From positions 1 through 54,643 of the forward strand of contig CANLTI010000033.1 of assembly GCA_947494095.1 (NCBI GenBank): DNA of 54,643 nt. The letters run 5' to 3'. Made by a program: the position numbers and the translations under genes. Under the pieces are notes generated by a model. It had not been told where the DNA came from. It saw nothing but the letters and a program-made list of their open reading frames with translations, and did no database searches. Below are positions 51,296 to 54,643 of this stretch, one piece after another (positions within the stretch are counted from its first letter, which is position 1; each line of letters starts with the position of its first letter). This DNA comes from an uncultured Pseudomonadales bacterium. GTDB lineage: Bacteria; Pseudomonadota; Gammaproteobacteria; Pseudomonadales; Cellvibrionaceae.

Positions 51296-52216
51296 ATGAC
51301 AGCAAAACAAAATTTTTTCGCGCTAATTAGGGATAATAGTGGTAGTTGTCTTATTAAGCGAATTCGAGTGGATAAACCACTTCAAATCGAACTTGCTAAG
51401 AATTTTGAGGGCCAGCGTGTTTCATTCGAAAAAGGAGTGGATGCTGAAATTCCCTTCAATGGTGATTGGAAGCCTGACAGTAATGAAGTGCTAGTAATTA
51501 ATGATATAGATGAATCAATTCTAATGGTAAATGCCATAACTGCCAATGCATCCTCTTTTTCGCATGTTGCTATTTCAAATTTCAAAAACGAACCAATTAA
51601 AGCGATATTCACTGGTACCAGTTCTGATGGTGTTGTAAAGGTTTTTGTACAAAAGTTTTCCTCTAGGCAGGCGCTATCTCTAAATCAATTACCCATTTTT
51701 AAAATGCAAATCGGAAATACATTTGTTAAAATAACGGATGATATATTTACAATCGACAATAAGCTTGTAGCTGTTATAGAGGGTAATATAACTAAGTTCA
51801 AGAGTTTTCATAATGCCCGCATGGTTTTTGATCTTTCTGATTATTATAAAGAGGCAACGGACGAAGATTTGATCGAAATGTCTAAGCACAAGTCATTGGA
51901 AATATCTAATGTACAAAATTTCATCACGGAAGCTGATAGTCAAGTTCGAAAGATGGTTCACTCCATAAAAAGTTCCGGAACACTTGATGGCTATACCGTA
52001 AATCAAATATCATCAGCGGCCAATGATTTTTCTGAAATCACTATTACCGTAAGCAATGGAAAAATAGTACTTCCATCTGAGAAAAAAGAGTTGAAAGGGG
52101 TTCTTCACTTTTTACTTGAAGATATCTATAAAGGGCCACTGTCGGGTAGTGATTATCTAACCAACTCGAAAAGAGAGCTCCAGCGCTTTGCTGGGACAGG
52201 CGCTCGTTTTAAGTAG
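51296..52216 (+). CDS. KwaB-like (DUF4868) protein with core-derived C-terminus
   Basis: A 306-residue soluble protein. The IFTIDNKLVAVIEGNI segment and the C-terminal DYLTNSKREL resemble DUF4868, the KwaB effector that binds DNA and halts phage replication in Kiwa. The final residues QRFAGTGARFK are encoded by the core motif copy j, so the native stop has been lost and the protein extended. The conserved part appears complete. A two-gene operon with the KwaA-like gene. Confidence 0.65.
   Translation: MTAKQNFFALIRDNSGSCLIKRIRVDKPLQIELAKNFEGQRVSFEKGVDAEIPFNGDWKPDSNEVLVINDIDESILMVNAITANASSFSHVAISNFKNEPIKAIFTGTSSDGVVKVFVQKFSSRQALSLNQLPIFKMQIGNTFVKITDDIFTIDNKLVAVIEGNITKFKSFHNARMVFDLSDYYKEATDEDLIEMSKHKSLEISNVQNFITEADSQVRKMVHSIKSSGTLDGYTVNQISSAANDFSEITITVSNGKIVLPSEKKELKGVLHFLLEDIYKGPLSGSDYLTNSKRELQRFAGTGARFK
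52189..52212 (-). repeat. Core motif copy j
   Basis: TGCTGGGACAGGCGCTCGTT. It overlaps the last codons and stop of the kwaB-like gene. Confidence 0.82.
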
Positions 52217-52248
52217 CCCGTAACAACTTCTTATGGAATTATTTATCT

Positions 52249-52542
52249 ATGAACTTTTATGAGCCTGAAATTCTATCTCTAAACAATACGAATAAAGTTC
52301 TAGACCATTTATTAAAATTAGATAGTAAAGTACTTTCAGATTGTGTTTTTCGAGGGCATAACGATACCTCCTGGGGCTTACAGTCGTCATTGGATAGATA
52401 TGGCAATTCCAATCCCGAAGTGTCTATAGCGAAACTTAGAGAACCAAAAATCCTTGAAGCAGTTTTTCTGGGACAGGCACTCGTTTTAAGTCATTCTGGT
52501 TATTATTCTGATTTTTTTATAACGCATATAAAAAAAGAATAA
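52249..52542 (+). pseudogene. FRG-domain gene truncated at a core motif
   Basis: The first 70 residues carry the FRG domain start (DCVFRGHNDTSWGLQSSLDR). The frame then runs through core motif k (encoding FLGQALVL) into about 19 unrelated residues and stops. FRG proteins are usually 250 residues or more and occur in defence and toxin contexts. The conserved domain is cut, so it is likely nonfunctional. Confidence 0.65.
52466..52489 (-). repeat. Core motif copy k
   Basis: TTCTGGGACAGGCACTCGTT. It interrupts the FRG coding sequence. Confidence 0.85.
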
Positions 52543-52627
52543 CAGCCACCAACACAAGGATGGGTACCCTGAAAATCTGTTTATTACTAAAAATCATTAA
52601 ATTTAGCTGTTTATACTTTTAGGTAAT

Positions 52628-52651
52628 TAAAACGAGTGCATGTCCTTGCCG
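52628..52651 (+). repeat. Core motif copy l
   Basis: AAAACGAGTGCATGTCCTTG, in the opposite orientation to copies h-k. It is joined directly to the remaining half of an attC-like site. Confidence 0.72.
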
Positions 52652-52721
52652 GCGTTTACACGCTTCGCTCATTTCGCCCAAAATTGCTCCATAATTTGGG
52701 CAGGTTACAGTGGCGTTAGAT
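52652..52721 (+). other. Half attC-like site before the ATPase gene
   Basis: A stem CCCAAAATT / AATTTGGG with spacer GCTCCAT is followed by GTTACAGTGGC and the R'-like GTTAGAT at 52715-52721. The R'' end is missing and replaced by core motif l. Confidence 0.5.
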
Positions 52722-52790
52722 GCCCTATCAGGTAAATCGCACCTGAATGTATATAAATCGTTATTTTACTGAATTAAGGAATTATTATAA

Positions 52791-54635
52791 ATGAAACCAG
52801 TGGAAAACATTGCTGATTGGATCAAGGGTAAACCGCTATGGTGGCAACACTCAGTGAAATTGTCATTAAGTGAGGGCGCGTTATCTCCTATACACTTTGA
52901 TGAAATCTATAAAGCATCTTTAGTAGAGCATAATATTGTTTCTGATCAGGAAATATCAAAACTGTTGAGCCTGCCACTAGATACCTCAGGCTTTAATGAA
53001 GAAACTGGAAAGGTAACATTGAAGCAGGTTGACACTGTCGTAAATGTCGGAGCTTTGTCTGAAGATCAGGTGTTATCTTTTACAAAAAATGGAATGACCA
53101 TAATTTACGGTGATAATGGTACGGGAAAATCATCTTACTCAAGAATAATTAAACATGCTTGTTTATCTAGAGGTGGTACGCCTAAAATCCTAGGAAATGT
53201 ATTTGAAAAACCCGATAAGCCTACTTCAGCAAATATTTCAATCAATGTTAATGAAGATGCTCATGAACATAGTTGGAATCTAAATTTTAAGAGTAATGAG
53301 AATTTAAAATCAATAAGGGTTTTTGATAGTGATGCAGCTGCACATTTTGTAACAAACGAAGATGAATTGGGTTATAAACCTACTGGATTGCATCTTTTAG
53401 AGGATTTAGCTGAAGCGATTGATTATGTTAACCGGAAAGTGACCAAAGAAACAATGGCTGGAAATGGCTTGGTTGGCTTGCCTACTTTTTCAGATACAAA
53501 GACAGGCTTATTTATTAGCCAATTATCTGCTTCTAAGGAAATTGAAGAACTAGACCTCTACGCAATTGATGAGAATGATATTTTAAAAATTGAAGAACTG
53601 AAGAAAGACATAGATTTATATAAGAGGGAGTCACCAAAAAAAATAAAGACGAATTTATTAGGTTCAATTAGACAGTTAACACCTCTTTACCAATACCTTA
53701 TGAAATCTGAATCGGTAGTTGATGATGGTAAATTCGATAGCTTAAAGGAAAAGGAGAGCGACTTTATACAGAAGAAGCAGTTGGCAAATGAAGTAAAGGA
53801 TAGAGCATTCTCTGGATTACCTATTTCTGGGGTTGGTGGTGAGAAGTGGAAAGTTATGTGGGACTCGGCAGAAATATTTATAAAGTCCTTACCTTCAACC
53901 ACCTTATTCCCTCCTAAAGAAAAGGATAATTGCCCGCTATGCTTGCAAGAAATTAGGGATGTTTCATATAAGAGAATGGCCACTTTCATCGATTTTTTGG
54001 CAGATAATACAGTAACTATTTCTTCAAAAAGTAAAGCGATATTAGATGGTGCAAAGAAAGATATTGAGGGCTATAAATTTGATTTAACGCCATATGAAAG
54101 TGCTATAGCTTTAGCTGATGAATATATTGTTGATTTCAAAGTTAATATAGAAAGCTTTTTAAGTGAATTGAAGTTAAGGCGATCGAGCTTTACTACAGAC
54201 ACTTTACCTGAAAGTATTGATGCTCTTGGTTTAGTCCCTTTGGAAAGGCTGAAAGAATTAATAGGTAATATCAATACTAAACTAAAATCGATCCCTGAAG
54301 ATGAAAATGCATACTCAATAATAGAAGAAAAAGAAAAAGAATATAAAGAGCTAGTAGATAAAAAGTTATTTAGAGACAACTTGGAAAATATTAAATCTAA
54401 CTTACTACGTTATAAATTAGTTGCTAAATATGATCTTTTGCAAAAGCAATGTAATTCAAGATCAATTACAGAAAAAAATTCAGAAATATGTAAGGAAGAA
54501 GTAATTACTCCTTTGGTTGATGCTTTTAACAAGGAACTAAAAAAATTTGGTTTTAGTCGGTTCAATCAGCCCTTTCAAGGTGACGTAATAATCATCTTGA
54601 GCATATTTAAGTCAAAAAGAGCGCTTAGAGCCTAA
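52791..54635 (+). CDS. AAA_13-type ATPase with zinc-hook motif, C-terminally truncated
   Basis: A 614-residue SMC/Rad50-like ATPase of the AAA_13 class seen in RloC/PrrC-type and other anti-phage systems. The N-terminus has a short helical domain (WIKGKPLWWQHSVKL). Walker A is YGDNGTGKSS at about residues 107-114. A long coiled coil is interrupted by CPLC at residues 381-384, a zinc-hook-like turn. The frame stops at 54,633-54,635 before the expected ABC signature, Walker B and H-loop; the last residues (QGDVIIILSIFKSKRALRA) look unlike the family. It is likely truncated or frameshifted near 54,570, and the partner nuclease, if any, would lie beyond the window. Confidence 0.7.
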   Translation: MKPVENIADWIKGKPLWWQHSVKLSLSEGALSPIHFDEIYKASLVEHNIVSDQEISKLLSLPLDTSGFNEETGKVTLKQVDTVVNVGALSEDQVLSFTKNGMTIIYGDNGTGKSSYSRIIKHACLSRGGTPKILGNVFEKPDKPTSANISINVNEDAHEHSWNLNFKSNENLKSIRVFDSDAAAHFVTNEDELGYKPTGLHLLEDLAEAIDYVNRKVTKETMAGNGLVGLPTFSDTKTGLFISQLSASKEIEELDLYAIDENDILKIEELKKDIDLYKRESPKKIKTNLLGSIRQLTPLYQYLMKSESVVDDGKFDSLKEKESDFIQKKQLANEVKDRAFSGLPISGVGGEKWKVMWDSAEIFIKSLPSTTLFPPKEKDNCPLCLQEIRDVSYKRMATFIDFLADNTVTISSKSKAILDGAKKDIEGYKFDLTPYESAIALADEYIVDFKVNIESFLSELKLRRSSFTTDTLPESIDALGLVPLERLKELIGNINTKLKSIPEDENAYSIIEEKEKEYKELVDKKLFRDNLENIKSNLLRYKLVAKYDLLQKQCNSRSITEKNSEICKEEVITPLVDAFNKELKKFGFSRFNQPFQGDVIIILSIFKSKRALRA

Positions 54636-54643
54636 TTTAAGCT

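Noticed and set aside
43841..52651. Group II intron or retron as source of the repeats
   Set aside because: No reverse transcriptase and no intron domain V-like motif seen; repeat units are too short.
52791..54635. Complete RloC/PrrC anticodon nuclease
   Set aside because: There is no C-terminal nuclease domain or second ATPase half, so only an ATPase fragment can be claimed.
1..54643. tRNA or rRNA genes
   Set aside because: No cloverleaf or rRNA stretch was noticed on either strand; a tRNA scan was not possible here.

Overview
The window looks like a chromosome segment of a marine, plant-polysaccharide-degrading gammaproteobacterium of the Cellvibrionales type (Saccharophagus/Teredinibacter-like). 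This is inferred from the FabV, MiaE, BamC, MlaA, CvpA-PurF and TesA-YbbA-YbbP homologues, a GH10 xylanase remnant, many c-di-GMP and PilZ proteins, and moderate GC. No marker gene settles the species.

From 1 to 43.4 kb the window is mostly ordinary chromosome. It begins with a degenerate PAS histidine kinase, a Tat-exported solute-binding protein co-transcribed with a sensor kinase, and a lone receiver protein. Next come an aminotransferase, a small Gdt1-like protein overlapping a chorismate-lyase-like gene, and a diguanylate cyclase. The housekeeping block follows: cvpA-purF, miaE, fabV, an LpxL-type acyltransferase, dapA-bamC, a metallo-beta-lactamase-fold hydrolase, PilZ proteins, an OmpA-type lipoprotein and mlaA. 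From 21.8 to 28.4 kb is a collinear signalling block: receiver-PP2C phosphatase, STAS protein, membrane diguanylate cyclase, CHASE2 Ser/Thr kinase and FHA protein. After it are tesA divergent from an ABC exporter pair, a glycine-zipper protein, a secreted metallo-hydrolase, a MYG1 homologue, a PhyH dioxygenase, an AhpD-like protein divergent from its probable TetR regulator, a Ccc1/VIT transporter and a secreted MORN-repeat protein.

This backbone is peppered with a miniature inverted-repeat element, called family A here. It has 12-bp terminal inverted repeats (GTAACTATTCAG / CTGAATAGTTAC) and, in two copies, perfect 8-bp target duplications. At least nine copies or fragments sit in intergenic DNA, often touching gene 3' ends.

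From 43.5 kb to the end the character changes to a mosaic of gene fragments: the GH10 C-terminus, an IS630-like HTH fragment, an acyltransferase, a P2-like tail block, small cassette-like genes, a Kiwa-like kwaA-kwaB pair, a truncated FRG gene and a zinc-hook AAA ATPase. Almost every junction carries a copy of one short motif of about 22 bp (GAGTGCCTGTCCCTGCAA, or its reverse complement). The motif appears alone or at the edge of about 240-bp units (family B) that resemble family A internally. One complete attC-like site and two half sites suggest that the 49.6-54.6 kb part derives from an integron cassette array without a visible integrase. The combination of cassette array, core motif and anti-phage genes is the most interesting part of the window.
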